DNA from: Propionibacteriaceae bacterium
GTDB taxonomy: Bacteria > Actinomycetota > Actinomycetes > Propionibacteriales > Propionibacteriaceae
Direction of reading: 5' to 3'
Length of the DNA: 18,383 nucleotides
NCBI GenBank assembly: GCA_020438595.1
Contig: JAGQUI010000014.1
Coordinates: 1 to 18,383 of the forward strand
The notes under the pieces were generated by a model, which was not told the origin of the DNA, ran no database searches, and saw nothing but the letters and a program-made list of their open reading frames with translations. The position numbers and the translations under genes were made by a program. Of this stretch, positions 7,186 to 15,668 are shown piece by piece. How positions within the stretch are numbered: position 1 is the stretch's first letter; every line of letters begins with the position of its first letter.

Positions 7186-8707
7186 ATGTTCGAATACACC
7201 GAGGTGGCTGGGTTGGATGCCGGCGCGGCCCTGGGTGTGCTCGAGCAGGCACAGGCGGCGAAACGCAGGGCGGAAGTGCAGGAAGCCCTGGCCATGTTGC
7301 AGGTCGTGAAGACCTACCGCCACCAGATCCCGACCGACAAGGTCCAGCTCGGCGGCGAGGGTACGGGGCTGGTCGACGACTTCGCCTGCCTGGAACTCGC
7401 CGCCGCGCTGGGCCGCAGCGTCGATGCGGTCACCCCGGTAGTGGTCGAACTGTTGAACCTCGAGACCCGGCTGCCCCGGCTGTGGGAGACCGTCGTCGCG
7501 TCCGGGGTGCCGGTCTGGCTGGCCCGCCGCATCGCGCGCACCACCGCCAAGCTCTCGCTGGCCAGGGCACTGTGGGTGGACGCCACGATCGCCCCGTTCA
7601 CCACCCGTCTCGCCCCGCCCCGGCTGCTCCGCTTCGTCGAAGCACTGGTGGTGCAGGCCGACCCGGCCGCCGCCGAGCAGCGTTGGGCCGCCGCCGCCCG
7701 ACCCAAGGTCGAGATCGGACGCCTCCAACGCGACGGCCTGCGCGACCTCTACGGCTGGCTGAACGCCGCCGACGCGGTCTACCTCGACGCCGCCCTCAAC
7801 CAACTCTCCGACATCCTCGCCAACCAGGGCTCCACCCAGGCCGCCAGCCAGCGCCGCGCCACCGCCCTCGGCATCCTCGCCACCCCCGCCCGCGCCCTGG
7901 CCCTCATCCAGCACTCGCTGGCCCAACCCACGCTCCCCCACCCGGTCCCTGAGGGGCGTCCGAGGGACGAGGACGCGTCACGAAGGGCCGCCGACGAGCT
8001 GCACGGCCCGCGCTCCCCCCCACGGCTGCGCAGGCCACACCTGCGGCACCATCACCGTCGACCCCGACCGGCTCCTCCCGAAAGCCACGCTGGTCATCCA
8101 CCTCTGCGACGACACCCTCACCACCGGCACCGGCGTCGCCCGCTGTGAGCAGCTCGGACCCCTCGCCATCGGTCAGCTCCAAACCCTGCTCGCGAGCACC
8201 CGTATCCAGGTCCAGCCAGTGTTCAACCCGAACGGCATCACCCCGGTCGACGCCTACGAGATCCCCACACGCATCCGCCGCGCCGTCCTCCAACGCCACC
8301 CCTACGACGTGTTCCCCTACGGCACCCACACCTCGGCAGGGCTCGACCTCGACCATACCGACCCGTACCGGTGGGACGGAACGCCCGCACAGACCCGTCC
8401 CGACAACCTCGGCCCGCTACGCCGCAAAGCCCACCGCGCCAAGACCCACGCCGGCTGGCGCGTGAAACAGCACGAACCCGGCCGCTTCACCTGGGTCAGC
8501 CCCCTCGGACGCCGCTACACCGTCACCACCACCGGCCTCACCCTCGACGGACGCCACGCCCCAGGCGCCGAGCCCTGGACCAACCCCCTCGGCGGACGGC
8601 TCCTGCCCGACCCGCCCACCAACGTGCGCAACGGGCGCAAGCGACGCCGCACCCGCAAACCCGTCCCGACCACACCCCGCAAACCACGACCCACCCTGCG
8701 GCCCTAG
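7186..8707 (+). pseudogene. DUF222 / HNH endonuclease gene interrupted by a 43-nt repeat element
   Basis: The N-terminal frame starts at ATG 7186 (MFEYTEVAGLDAG) and encodes about 254 residues of DUF222 helical domain, e.g. VWLARRIARTTAKLS and LNAADAVYLDAAL. At 7947 a 43-nt repeat enters and the reading frame shifts by one. The rest (GCAGHTCGTITVDPDRLLP through the HNH region to 8707) lies in the next frame. Deleting exactly 7947-7989 gives one frame of 492 codons. The HNH part has LDLDHTDPY, RPDNLGPL and KAHRAKTH, so His, Asn and His are kept, while the Cys residues often seen near the last His are absent. As it stands, translation would stop at 8148 after about 320 residues without the nuclease domain. 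Such genes (13E12-like) are often multicopy in actinobacteria; biological role is unclear. Confidence 0.88.
7947..7989 (+). repeat. 43-nt palindromic repeat inserted in the HNH gene
   Basis: The layout is CCCTGAGGG, left arm GCGTCC (7956-7961), loop GAGGGACGA (7962-7970), right arm GGACGC (7971-7976) and GTCACGAAGGGCC (7977-7989). Length and layout equal copy 3 at 2912-2954, with identical 3' segment, near-identical 5' end and loop, but different, still complementary arms. Its length is 1 mod 3, matching the frame shift of the host gene. Confidence 0.92.
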
Positions 8708-8739
8708 ACCGAACCGCCCGACACGCCTGATCACACCCA

Positions 8740-8755
8740 CCGGCTCCCGAGCCGG
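8740..8755. terminator. Hairpin downstream of the HNH pseudogene
   Basis: CCGGCT (8740-8745), loop CCCG, and AGCCGG (8750-8755) form a perfect 6-bp stem 33 nt after the HNH stop, followed by CTCTT on the + strand. It could end transcription of the HNH gene. The rest of 8708-8929 shows no gene. Confidence 0.4.
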
Positions 8756-8848
8756 CTCTTGGCCTGCCCGCTCACCGGCGGCTGACCGCAACTCCGGCGA
8801 GTCAGATCGCAACCAACTCGAGCGCCTGTCCTCGCGTGTCGGCGTGGC

Positions 8849-8863
8849 CGCCCGAATCGGGCG
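8849..8863 (-). terminator. Short hairpin downstream of rlmN, possible end of the pyrH-frr-cdsA-rlmN unit
   Basis: CGCCCG and CGGGCG (on the + strand, 8849-8854 and 8858-8863) flank a 3-nt loop. It lies about 65 nt beyond the rlmN stop in the direction of transcription. There is no T-run. Confidence 0.25.
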
Positions 8864-8929
8864 CGAACGGGCTCACGGAGATCGGGCGACGGCGGGGACT
8901 CGACGGGTGCCCACCACCGGTCCGCCGCC

Positions 8930-10162
8930 CTACGCCCCCTGGGCGGCCAGCTGGCCGCAGGCGCCGTCGATCTCGCGGCCCCGGGTGTCGCGCACCGTGA
9001 CCGGCACGCCGCGGGCCTCCAACCGGTGCACGAAGGCCGCCTCGTCCTTCCGCCGGGACGCGGTCCACTTCGAACCGGGGGTCGGGTTCAGCGGGATCAG
9101 GTTCACATGCACCCAGCCGTAGCCGTCCGTCCGCGAATCCGCGGACGCCCCGGCCGTGGCCAGCACGTCGGCCAGGGCGTCGGCCCGCCAGGCCTGGTCG
9201 TTCACGTCGCGGATCAGGGCGTACTCGATCGACACCCGGCGTCCGGTGGCCTCGAAGTAGCCACGCGCGGCCGAGACCACCTCGACCACGTTCCAGCGGG
9301 TGTTGATCGGGCACAGCTCGTCGCGCAGCTCGTCGTCGGGCGCGTGCAGGCTGACCGCCAGCGTCACCGGCAGCCCCTCCTCGGTGAGCCGCCGGATCTG
9401 CGGCACCAGTCCCACCGTCGACACCGTCACGCCGCGCGCGGAGATACCGAGTCCCTCGGGCGCCGGCGCGACGATCGTTCGTACCGCCCGCAGCACCGCG
9501 GTGTAGTTCGCCATCGGCTCGCCCATGCCCATGAACACGATGTTGTTCACCCGGCCGGGCCCACCGGGTATTTCGCCGTCGCGCAGGACGCGCGCCGCGT
9601 CCATCACCTGCGCAAGGATCTCCGCGGTACTCAGGTTGCGCTGCAAGCCGCCCTGGCCGGTCGCGCAGAACGGGCACGCCATGCCGCAGCCGGCCTGGGA
9701 GGAGATGCACACGGTCGCCCGCTCCCGTCCTGACCCACTGGCGGCCACGCCCGGCACGCCGTAGCGCATCAGGACGCTCTCCACCAACGAGCCGTCGTGC
9801 AACCGCCACAGCGTCTTCACGGTCGTGCCCGCGTCGGCGCGCTGGTCGCGCACCCGCTCCAGCAGGGACGGGGCGAACCGCGCGGCCAGCAGTTCCCGCT
9901 CGGCCTTCGGGATGTCCGTCCAGCCCTCCGGGTCCGCCTCGAGCCGGTCGAACAGGTGCCGGGTGAGCTGCCCGGCCCGGAACCGGGGCAACCCCAACTC
10001 GGCGATCGCCTCGGCCCGCTGCGCCGCGTCCAGGTCGGCCCAGTGGACGGGCGGCCTGCCCCGCCTCGGGGCGCCCAGCGCCAGCGGCACCGTCCGGCCG
10101 GCCTCGGCGTGCGCCACCGACTCGGCGTAGGCCGACACCTCCTCCGGGGTGAGCCCGCTCAC
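8930..10162 (-). CDS. rlmN: Dual-specificity 23S rRNA/tRNA adenine-C2 methyltransferase RlmN (radical SAM)
   Basis: A 410-residue protein matching RlmN along its length. The 4Fe-4S/SAM motif is in [15 protein letters not shown], with Cys159, Cys163 and Cys166. MGMGEP, the SAM-binding region [31 protein letters not shown] and [13 protein letters not shown] are all present, and the methyl-carrying Cys402 is in DGACGQLA near the C-terminus. RlmN methylates C2 of A2503 in 23S rRNA (E. coli numbering) and A37 in some tRNAs. The GTG at 10162 overlaps the cdsA stop by 2 nt, implying coupling. A GTG at 10090 would give 386 residues, nearer the mycobacterial length, and remains possible. It is the last gene of the minus-strand core block. 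Confidence 0.95.
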   Translation of the reverse strand: MSGLTPEEVSAYAESVAHAEAGRTVPLALGAPRRGRPPVHWADLDAAQRAEAIAELGLPRFRAGQLTRHLFDRLEADPEGWTDIPKAERELLAARFAPSLLERVRDQRADAGTTVKTLWRLHDGSLVESVLMRYGVPGVAASGSGRERATVCISSQAGCGMACPFCATGQGGLQRNLSTAEILAQVMDAARVLRDGEIPGGPGRVNNIVFMGMGEPMANYTAVLRAVRTIVAPAPEGLGISARGVTVSTVGLVPQIRRLTEEGLPVTLAVSLHAPDDELRDELCPINTRWNVVEVVSAARGYFEATGRRVSIEYALIRDVNDQAWRADALADVLATAGASADSRTDGYGWVHVNLIPLNPTPGSKWTASRRKDEAAFVHRLEARGVPVTVRDTRGREIDGACGQLAAQGA

Positions 10163-11034
10163 CAGGAGATCCCCGACAGCACGAAGACCAGCCAGGCCGC
10201 CGGGGCGGCGACCAGCGTCGAGTCGAGCCGGTCCATCACTCCCCCGTGCCCGGGCAGGAACGAACTCATGTCCTTGATGCCCACGTCGCGCTTGATCAGC
10301 GACTCGATCAGGTCGCCCGCGGTGCCGGTGAACACGATGACGACGGCGAGGATCAGTCCGAACCACCACGACTGGTGCAGCACCCACACGCTCAGCCCGA
10401 TGCCGAAGGCGCTGGCCAGCGCGACCGACCCGGCCATGCCCTCCCAGGTCTTCTTCGGGCTGATGTTCGGCGCCATCGGATGCCGTCCGAGCGTCGCCCC
10501 CGCGGCGTACCCTCCGACGTCACTGGCCACGATGCACACGAACACGGCGACGGTCTTCGCCACGCCGTGTTCCTCGGCCAGGATCAGCCCCACGAAGGAC
10601 GCGAGCAGGGGCACATAGCCGATGATGAACACGCTGGCGGCGCTGTCCCGCACGTAGTTCTCCGCGCCTCCGAACATCCGCCACACCAGCGCCAGCAGCA
10701 CCGTGCCGCCGATCGTGCCGAGCAGCACGACGTGCCAGGGCAGCTTCGTCACGGGCTGCAGCACCGCCGCCGCGTACGAGCCGCCGATGATGAAGACGTT
10801 GCCGAGCACGACCGGGATGATCGCGGACGTCATGCCCACCCGCTTCAACGCGCCGTGCACCTCGTACGCACCGAGGCTGGTCAGCCCGACGAGCAGCACG
10901 ATGAACCCGACCGGCCACCAGGCGAGCGTGATCACCACGTAGACGAACAGGGTCAGGCCGACCCCGATGGCAGCGGGCAGGTCACGACCCGCCCGCGGCG
11001 TGCGCGGAGCGGGTTGCTGGTCGCTGTCGGCCAA
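10159..11034 (-). CDS. cdsA: Phosphatidate cytidylyltransferase (CDP-diacylglycerol synthase)
   Basis: A 291-residue integral membrane protein with about eight hydrophobic segments. It carries the CDP-DAG synthase signature at 245-271: [11 protein letters not shown] followed by [12 protein letters not shown]. It makes CDP-diacylglycerol from phosphatidate and CTP for phospholipid synthesis. The first 20 residues are polar and Pro/Arg rich, as is common in actinobacteria. The start is a TTG at 11034, supported by GGAGG 6 nt upstream inside the end of frr. That places it 1 nt after the frr stop and makes the pair translationally linked; no ATG or GTG fits as well. The end overlaps rlmN. Confidence 0.95.
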   Translation of the reverse strand: MADSDQQPAPRTPRAGRDLPAAIGVGLTLFVYVVITLAWWPVGFIVLLVGLTSLGAYEVHGALKRVGMTSAIIPVVLGNVFIIGGSYAAAVLQPVTKLPWHVVLLGTIGGTVLLALVWRMFGGAENYVRDSAASVFIIGYVPLLASFVGLILAEEHGVAKTVAVFVCIVASDVGGYAAGATLGRHPMAPNISPKKTWEGMAGSVALASAFGIGLSVWVLHQSWWFGLILAVVIVFTGTAGDLIESLIKRDVGIKDMSSFLPGHGGVMDRLDSTLVAAPAAWLVFVLSGISW

Positions 11035-11035
11035 C

Positions 11036-11593
11036 TCAGACCTCCAGCAGTTCGGCTTCCTTGGCCTTCAGCAGTTCGTCGACCTGCTCGACGTGCTTCT
11101 TGGTGACCGCGTCCAGCTGCTTGTCGGCGGACCGGGCGTCGTCCTCGCTGACCTCCTTGTCCTTGGCCAGCTTGTTCACCGCCTCGATCGAGTGCCGGCG
11201 GACGTTGCGCACCGCGACCCGCGCCTCCTCCGCCTTGTGCCGGGTCACCTTGATGTACTCTTTACGGCGCTCCTCGGTGAGCTGCGGCATGACGAGGCGG
11301 ATCACGTTGCCGTCGTTGGCAGGATTCACGCCCAGGTCGGAGTCGCGGATGGCCTTCTCGATGCCGTGCATCGCCCCGCGGTCGAACGGCGTGATCAGCA
11401 CCGTACGGGCCTCGGGCACCTGGAAGGTGGCCAGCTGCTGCAACGGCGTCGGCGCCCCGTAGTAGTCCACCATCAGCTTGTTGAACATGGCCGGGTGGGC
11501 CCGTCCGGTGCGGATGGCGGCGAACTCCTCGCGAGCGTGGTCGACGGCGACCGACATCTTGTGTTCGGCGTCCTTGATGATCTCCGGGATCAC
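11036..11593 (-). CDS. frr: Ribosome recycling factor
   Basis: A 185-residue protein, exactly the usual RRF length. Hallmarks are EHKMSVAVDHAREEFAAIRTGRA at the N-terminus (the RTGRA segment is conserved), YYGAPTPLQQLATFQVPEAR in the middle, LTEERRKEYIK and VRNVRR in the hinge and helical region, and a charged C-terminal helix. RRF with EF-G splits post-termination ribosomes. The GTG at 11593 is preceded by AAGGGAAGGGAC on the minus strand, a strong binding site; the longer in-frame reading to 11731 runs into pyrH and is rejected. It lies 37 nt after pyrH and 1 nt before cdsA. Confidence 0.97.
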   Translation of the reverse strand: MIPEIIKDAEHKMSVAVDHAREEFAAIRTGRAHPAMFNKLMVDYYGAPTPLQQLATFQVPEARTVLITPFDRGAMHGIEKAIRDSDLGVNPANDGNVIRLVMPQLTEERRKEYIKVTRHKAEEARVAVRNVRRHSIEAVNKLAKDKEVSEDDARSADKQLDAVTKKHVEQVDELLKAKEAELLEV

Positions 11594-11630
11594 GACGTCC
11601 CTTCCCTTCTGGTTCCCCTGCGCACCGGTT

Positions 11631-12344
11631 CTAGGCGTGCAGCGTGGTTCCGATCTTCTCACCTGCGACCACCCGGGCGATGTTTCCCCGCACACCCAGG
11701 TCGAAGAACACCATCGGCAGCCGGTAGTCACGGGCCAGGCTGACCGCGGTCGCGTCGGCGACCTTGAGGTCGCGGGCGAGGAAGTCGTCGTAGGTGAGGT
11801 CGTCGAACTTCTTCGCCTCCGGGTTCGTGCGCGGGTCGGAGTCGTACACCCCGTCCGTGCCCTGCTTGGCCATCAGCAGCACCTCGGCGTGGACCTCCAG
11901 AGCGCGCTGGGCGGAGACCGTATCGGTGGAGAAGAACGGCATTCCGGAGCCGGCGCCGAAGATCACCACGCGTCCCTTGTCCATGTGCCGGATCGCCCGC
12001 AGCGGGATGTACGGCTCGGCCACCTGGCCCATCGCGATCGCGGTCTGCACCCGGCTCTGGGCGCCGGCCTTCTCCAGGAAGTCCTGCAGGGCGAGGCTGT
12101 TCATCACAGTGCCGAGCATGCCCATGTAGTCGGCGCGGGCCCGGTCCATGCCGCGGGTCTGCAGTTCCGCGCCACGGAAGAAGTTGCCGCCACCGGTCAC
12201 GATCGCGACCTGCACGCCGGAGGCGACCACCTCGGCGATCTCCTCGGCGATGCCGGCGATCACGTCCGGGTCGACGCCCAGCTTCCCTCCCCCGAAGGCC
12301 TCTCCGGAGAGCTTGAGCAGGACGCGGCGGTACGGGCTGGTCAT
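11631..12344 (-). CDS. pyrH: UMP kinase
   Basis: A 237-residue amino-acid-kinase-fold protein. It contains [11 protein letters not shown] (phosphate binding), [31 protein letters not shown] and [12 protein letters not shown], all typical of bacterial PyrH. It phosphorylates UMP to UDP with ATP and is a hexameric, allosterically controlled cytosolic enzyme. The ATG at 12344 has GAGGAG at 6-7 nt upstream, so the longer reading to 12401 is rejected. It is the first gene after the tsf terminator and probably has its own promoter in 12345-12417, although no clear -35/-10 pair is visible. Confidence 0.97.
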   Translation of the reverse strand: MTSPYRRVLLKLSGEAFGGGKLGVDPDVIAGIAEEIAEVVASGVQVAIVTGGGNFFRGAELQTRGMDRARADYMGMLGTVMNSLALQDFLEKAGAQSRVQTAIAMGQVAEPYIPLRAIRHMDKGRVVIFGAGSGMPFFSTDTVSAQRALEVHAEVLLMAKQGTDGVYDSDPRTNPEAKKFDDLTYDDFLARDLKVADATAVSLARDYRLPMVFFDLGVRGNIARVVAGEKIGTTLHA

Positions 12345-12417
12345 GGAGTTCTCCTCGTGGCAGGCGGATTCAGCTGTCTTCGGTGGGGGTGCGTGCCCCA
12401 CCTTAGTGCCAAAACAG

Positions 12418-12450
12418 GAGCGGCCGCCCAGCGTTGCTGGACGGCCGCTC
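12418..12450 (-). terminator. Rho-independent terminator after rpsB-tsf
   Basis: Two 15-nt arms with a single mismatch (GAGCGGCCGTCCAGC on the minus strand and its partner) enclose a 3-nt loop. On the minus strand the stem is followed by CTGTTTTGG, a short T-run. It lies 9 nt past the tsf stop and separates rpsB-tsf from pyrH-frr-cdsA-rlmN. Confidence 0.85.
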
Positions 12451-12459
12451 GCGTTCTGC

Positions 12460-13275
12460 TCAGGCGCCGGCGGAGAACCGGACGAAGCGCCTGACCTCGA
12501 CGCCGTTGTTCTTCAGCAGCTGCCCCACGGTCAGCTTGTCCTCGGAGACGCTCGGCTGCTCGACGAGGCAGACCTCCTTGTAGAAGCCGCCCAGGCGACC
12601 CTCGACGATGCGCGGGATGATCTGCTCCGGCTTGCCCTCCTCGCGGGCGGTCAGCTCGGCGATCTTGCGCTCGTTGGCGAGGACGTCCTCGGGCACCTCG
12701 TCGCGGGTGACGTAGGACGGGGACATCGCCGCGATCTGCATCGCGATGCCGCGCACGAACGCGTCGTCGCCGCCGTCGTACTCGACCATGACGCCCACCT
12801 GCGGCGGCAGGTCCTGCGACCGCTTGTGCAGGTAGACGGTGACCGGGCCGTCGAACGTGGCCGCAGCCGCGAGCTCGAGCTTCTCGCCGATCTTCGCGCT
12901 CAGCTCGGCGATCGCCTCGGCGACCGTCTTGCCGGAGGGCAGCGCGACGGCACTGGCCGCCTCGACGCCGTGCGCACCGGCCGCGTCCACGGCGGTGGCG
13001 ATCTCGTCGGCGAGTGCCATGAACTCCGCGTTCTTGGCCACGAAGTCGGTCTCGGCACCCAGCTGGATGACCGTCTTGCCGGCCGAGGCGACCAGGCCGT
13101 TGCTGGCGTCGCGGTCGGAGCGGTTGGCCATCTTCGCCTGTCCGGAGACCCGGAGGATCTCGACGGCGGCGGCGAAGTCGCCGTCCGCCTCGGTGAGGGC
13201 CTTCTTGGCGTCCATCATCCCGGCGCCCGTGGCGTCGCGGAGCTTCTTGACGTCCGCAGCAGTGATCGTTGCCAT
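12460..13275 (-). CDS. tsf: Translation elongation factor Ts
   Basis: A 271-residue EF-Ts. The N-terminal UBA-like domain is clear: [24 protein letters not shown] followed by [14 protein letters not shown]. The conserved TDFVAKN follows ([15 protein letters not shown]), then the core domain with the dimer and EF-Tu contact regions. EF-Ts exchanges GDP for GTP on EF-Tu. The ATG at 13275 gives the canonical [13 protein letters not shown] start; the longer in-frame reading to 13608 is an antisense-like shadow in the S2 repeat region. It lies 16 nt after rpsB and is co-transcribed with it, ending at a strong hairpin. Confidence 0.97.
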   Translation of the reverse strand: MATITAADVKKLRDATGAGMMDAKKALTEADGDFAAAVEILRVSGQAKMANRSDRDASNGLVASAGKTVIQLGAETDFVAKNAEFMALADEIATAVDAAGAHGVEAASAVALPSGKTVAEAIAELSAKIGEKLELAAAATFDGPVTVYLHKRSQDLPPQVGVMVEYDGGDDAFVRGIAMQIAAMSPSYVTRDEVPEDVLANERKIAELTAREEGKPEQIIPRIVEGRLGGFYKEVCLVEQPSVSEDKLTVGQLLKNNGVEVRRFVRFSAGA

Positions 13276-13291
13276 GTTTCTCGCTGGTTCC

Positions 13292-14419
13292 TTACTTCTT
13301 CTTCTTGGCGGTCTTCGCGGGCTTGGCCGCTTCTTCTGCGACGGTCTCCTCGGCGGCAACCTCTTCGGCCACGGCCTCAGCCACGGCCTCAGCCACGACC
13401 TCTTCGGCCACGGCCTCAGCCACGACCTCTTCGGCGGCCTCCTCATCCACGGCCTCGGCCACAACCTCTTCGGCCGCCTCCTCGGCGGCAACCTCTTCGG
13501 CGACCTCCTCGGCCACGGCCTCGGCCACGATCTCCTCAGCGACCTCCTCGGCCACAGCCTCGGCCACGATCTCCTCAGCGACCGCCTCGGCCACGACCTC
13601 GGCCGCAACCTCTTCGGCCACCGCCTCGGCCACAGCCTCTTCGGCGACCGCCTCGGCCGTCGCGCCGGCCAGCAGGTCCCGCTCCCAGTCGGGCATCGGC
13701 TCGGCCTCTTCGCCGGACGCGGCGCCTGCGGAACGGGCCAGCAGGCCCTCGGCCACGGCGTCCGCGAGCACCCGGGTGAGCAGCGCGACCGAGCGGATCG
13801 CGTCGTCGTTGCCGGGGATCGGGAAGTCGACCTGGTCGGGGTCGCAGTTGGTGTCGAGGATGCCGACGATCGGGATCTTCAGCTTGCGGGCCTCGTCGAT
13901 CGCGAGGTGCTCCTTGTTGGTGTCGACCACCCACACGGCCTGCGGCAGCCGGTGCATGTCGCGGATGCCGCCCAGGGTCTTGGCGAGCTTGTCCTTCTTG
14001 CGCTTCTGCTGCAGCAGTTCCTTCTTGGTCAGCCCGGACGCGGCGACGTCGTCGAAGTTGAGGCCCTCGAGCTCCTTCATCTTCGCGATCCGCTTGCTGA
14101 TGGTGCCGAAGTTGGTCAGCATGCCACCCAGCCAGCGCTGGTTCACGAACGGCATGCCCACGCGGGTGGCCTGCTCGGCGATGGCCTCCTGGGCCTGCTT
14201 CTTGGTGCCGATGAACAGGACCTGGCCGCCCTTGGCCACGGTGTCCTTGACGAAGGTGTACGCAGTGTCGATGTAGGACAGCGACTGCTGCAGGTCGATG
14301 ATGTAGATGCCGTTGCGCTCGGTGAAGATGAACTTCTTCATCTTCGGGTTCCACCGGCGGGTCTGGTGCCCGAAGTGGACGCCGCTGTCGAGCAGCTGGC
14401 GCGTGGTGACGACGGCCAT
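13292..14419 (-). CDS. rpsB: 30S ribosomal protein S2 with long Val/Ala/Glu repeat tail
   Basis: A 375-residue protein. Residues 1 to about 252 are ordinary S2: [20 protein letters not shown], then [10 protein letters not shown], and [20 protein letters not shown] followed by IRSV, ending near [12 protein letters not shown]. From about 253 to 375 the protein is low-complexity, built from [13 protein letters not shown] units. It ends in [10 protein letters not shown]. Bacterial S2 is usually 230-290 residues, so about 120 residues are extra. The tail is predicted to be helical and strongly acidic with a basic tip. S2 binds the 30S subunit late in assembly and helps mRNA and S1 positioning. The ATG at 14419 is preceded by AAAGGA. 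rpsB leads the rpsB-tsf unit. Confidence 0.97.
   Translation of the reverse strand: MAVVTTRQLLDSGVHFGHQTRRWNPKMKKFIFTERNGIYIIDLQQSLSYIDTAYTFVKDTVAKGGQVLFIGTKKQAQEAIAEQATRVGMPFVNQRWLGGMLTNFGTISKRIAKMKELEGLNFDDVAASGLTKKELLQQKRKKDKLAKTLGGIRDMHRLPQAVWVVDTNKEHLAIDEARKLKIPIVGILDTNCDPDQVDFPIPGNDDAIRSVALLTRVLADAVAEGLLARSAGAASGEEAEPMPDWERDLLAGATAEAVAEEAVAEAVAEEVAAEVVAEAVAEEIVAEAVAEEVAEEIVAEAVAEEVAEEVAAEEAAEEVVAEAVDEEAAEEVVAEAVAEEVVAEAVAEAVAEEVAAEETVAEEAAKPAKTAKKKK
13318..13660 (-). repeat. Degenerate in-frame repeats encoding the S2 tail
   Basis: The DNA consists of short GC-rich units encoding Val-Ala-Glu-Ala and Val-Ala-Glu-Glu, with one 13-residue period ([13 protein letters not shown] twice in a row). 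The strong repetition also keeps several antisense frames open, which produces long spurious reading frames across tsf and rpsB. Confidence 0.85.
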
Positions 14420-14453
14420 GGCCGTTCCTTTCTGCGCGAGCCCGGGCGTGCCG

Positions 14454-14567
14454 GAACCCGCTTGGGTTCTCCGGACCGATCTCTTCGGTCCGCCTGATGC
14501 AGTCGCCGGTGGCCCACCCATCGCTGGGACCTCGGGTCCGGCCCGCCGTTCGGCGGTGGGACTGCAT
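14454..14567 (-). ncRNA. Candidate structured 5' leader of rpsB
   Basis: Four inverted repeats are nested upstream of rpsB. GAACCC/GGGTTC lies at 14454-14469. CGGACCGA/TCGGTCCG lies at 14472-14492. A long-range ATGCAGTC (14497-14504) / GACTGCAT (14560-14567) pair encloses two hairpins, GGACC/GGTCC (14527-14539) and CCGCCG/CGGCGG (14543-14556). This gives a closed multibranch domain plus two hairpins within the predicted 175-nt or so leader. S2 autoregulation through an mRNA leader is known in other bacteria; a link to this structure is inference. Confidence 0.5.
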
Positions 14568-14593
14568 GCGAAGTCGCCCCGGATCTGCCGGAA

Positions 14594-14634
14594 CGCTGCG
14601 CACATTCTACGCAGCGTGCGGGCACCAGCACCAA
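14594..14634 (-). promoter_or_regulatory. Candidate rpsB-tsf promoter with inverted repeat over the -10
   Basis: On the minus strand TTGGTG (14634-14629) and TAGAAT (14609-14604) are separated by 19 nt, a slightly long spacer. A start near 14597 would give a leader of about 178 nt. The -10 sits inside an inverted repeat CGCTGCG/CGCAGCG (14594-14600 and 14610-14616), a possible operator. Confidence 0.45.
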
Positions 14635-14726
14635 ACCGGCCCCGGGCGTTGTCCACAGCCCCTTCGTCGTCCACAGCCCGGAGGGTGCCGTGACCGCCCG
14701 GAGGGAGCGTTGCCGAAGGTGTGGGC

Positions 14727-15668
14727 ATGGCGAGGATGAGGGCGTTGGTCGTGCTGCTGCTGGCGGGTTGCCTGTGGGCGGCCGGGGGCGGAGTGGCGAG
14801 GGCCACCGACCGTGCCGTGCTGCCGCTGGCCGGTCCCGTGGTGCGCGGCTTCGACCCGCCCGACCAGCCGTGGCTGTCCGGTCACCGAGGGGTTGACCTG
14901 CTCGGGGCCACCGGCTCCGAGGTCGTGGCGGCCATGGCGGGCCGGGTCGTCTTCGCCGGGACGGTGGCCGGGCGCGGGGTGGTGGTGGTCTCGCACGGGG
15001 AGTTGCGCACCACCTACCTCCCGGTCCGGCCACTCGTCTCCGTCGGCACGCCGGTGTCCGTGGGGCAGCCGATCGGGCGGCTGGTCGCGGGCCACTCCTG
15101 CCCCGGCGGCACCTGCCTGCACTGGGGGCTGAAGCGGGGTGAGACCTACCTCGACCCGCTCAGCCTGCTCGACGAGGCCGAGGTGCGACTGCTGCCGGGC
15201 TCCGCGGTCGGGCAGGTGACGGCCCTGGCCGGCTTCCGCTCCGACGCGCTGGACGGTGGGGAGGCGGTGCCCGGGGTGCTCAGCCGGCCGGTGCCCGGCG
15301 CGGTCGGTTCGCCGTTCGGCATGCGCCTGCACCCGATCTTCCACGTCTGGCGGCTGCACAACGGCGTCGACCTGCACGCCGGCTGCGGCGACCCGATCCA
15401 CGCGGCGGCACCGGGCCGGGTGGTGCGGGTGAGCTACGACTCCGCCTCGGGGCACCGGCTGGAGATCGACCACGGCGATGTGGGCGGGCACCGGCTGGTC
15501 ACGATCTACATGCACGCCACCGGCTACTCGGCGCACGTGGGCCAGCGGGTGTCACGCGGCCAGGTGGTGGGCCGGGTGGGTTCGACGGGCTGGTCCACGG
15601 GCTGCCACCTGCACTTCACGGTTGAGGTCGACGGACGCTATGTCGACCCCGAGCGGTTCCTGTCCTGA
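14727..15668 (+). CDS. Secreted protein with two tandem M23 (LytM-type) peptidase domains
   Basis: A 313-residue protein with a signal peptide ([14 protein letters not shown], probable cleavage after VARA at about residue 26). Domain 1 (about 35-148) has HRGVD (H53, D57) and CLHWG (H132). Domain 2 (about 185-312) has HNGVD (H211, D215), YMHA (H263) and CHLHF (H294, H296). Domain 2 therefore has all LytM-type zinc and catalytic residues and should cut peptidoglycan peptides outside the membrane. Domain 1 keeps three metal ligands but has YLPV and CLH where catalytic His residues belong. ATG 14727 is chosen for AAGG at 7 nt; GTG 14721 and ATG 14736 are alternatives. It is divergent from rpsB, as single-domain M23 genes often are in actinobacteria. 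Confidence 0.9.
   Translation: MARMRALVVLLLAGCLWAAGGGVARATDRAVLPLAGPVVRGFDPPDQPWLSGHRGVDLLGATGSEVVAAMAGRVVFAGTVAGRGVVVVSHGELRTTYLPVRPLVSVGTPVSVGQPIGRLVAGHSCPGGTCLHWGLKRGETYLDPLSLLDEAEVRLLPGSAVGQVTALAGFRSDALDGGEAVPGVLSRPVPGAVGSPFGMRLHPIFHVWRLHNGVDLHAGCGDPIHAAAPGRVVRVSYDSASGHRLEIDHGDVGGHRLVTIYMHATGYSAHVGQRVSRGQVVGRVGSTGWSTGCHLHFTVEVDGRYVDPERFLS

Noticed and set aside
7186..8148. Truncated HNH gene considered as a normal 320-residue gene
   Set aside because: The last 66 or so codons are out of frame with the conserved HNH-bearing sequence, which continues in the next frame to 8707.
13318..13660. Regular repeats considered as a CRISPR array or intergenic satellite
   Set aside because: They are in frame within rpsB, vary continuously, and have no unique spacers.
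12148..14497. Long plus-strand frames across tsf and rpsB with Arg-Pro or Gly-Leu-Phe-Gly-His-like repeats
   Set aside because: They mirror the repetitive DNA of the S2 tail and overlap two certain genes; the apparent repeats are a by-product.
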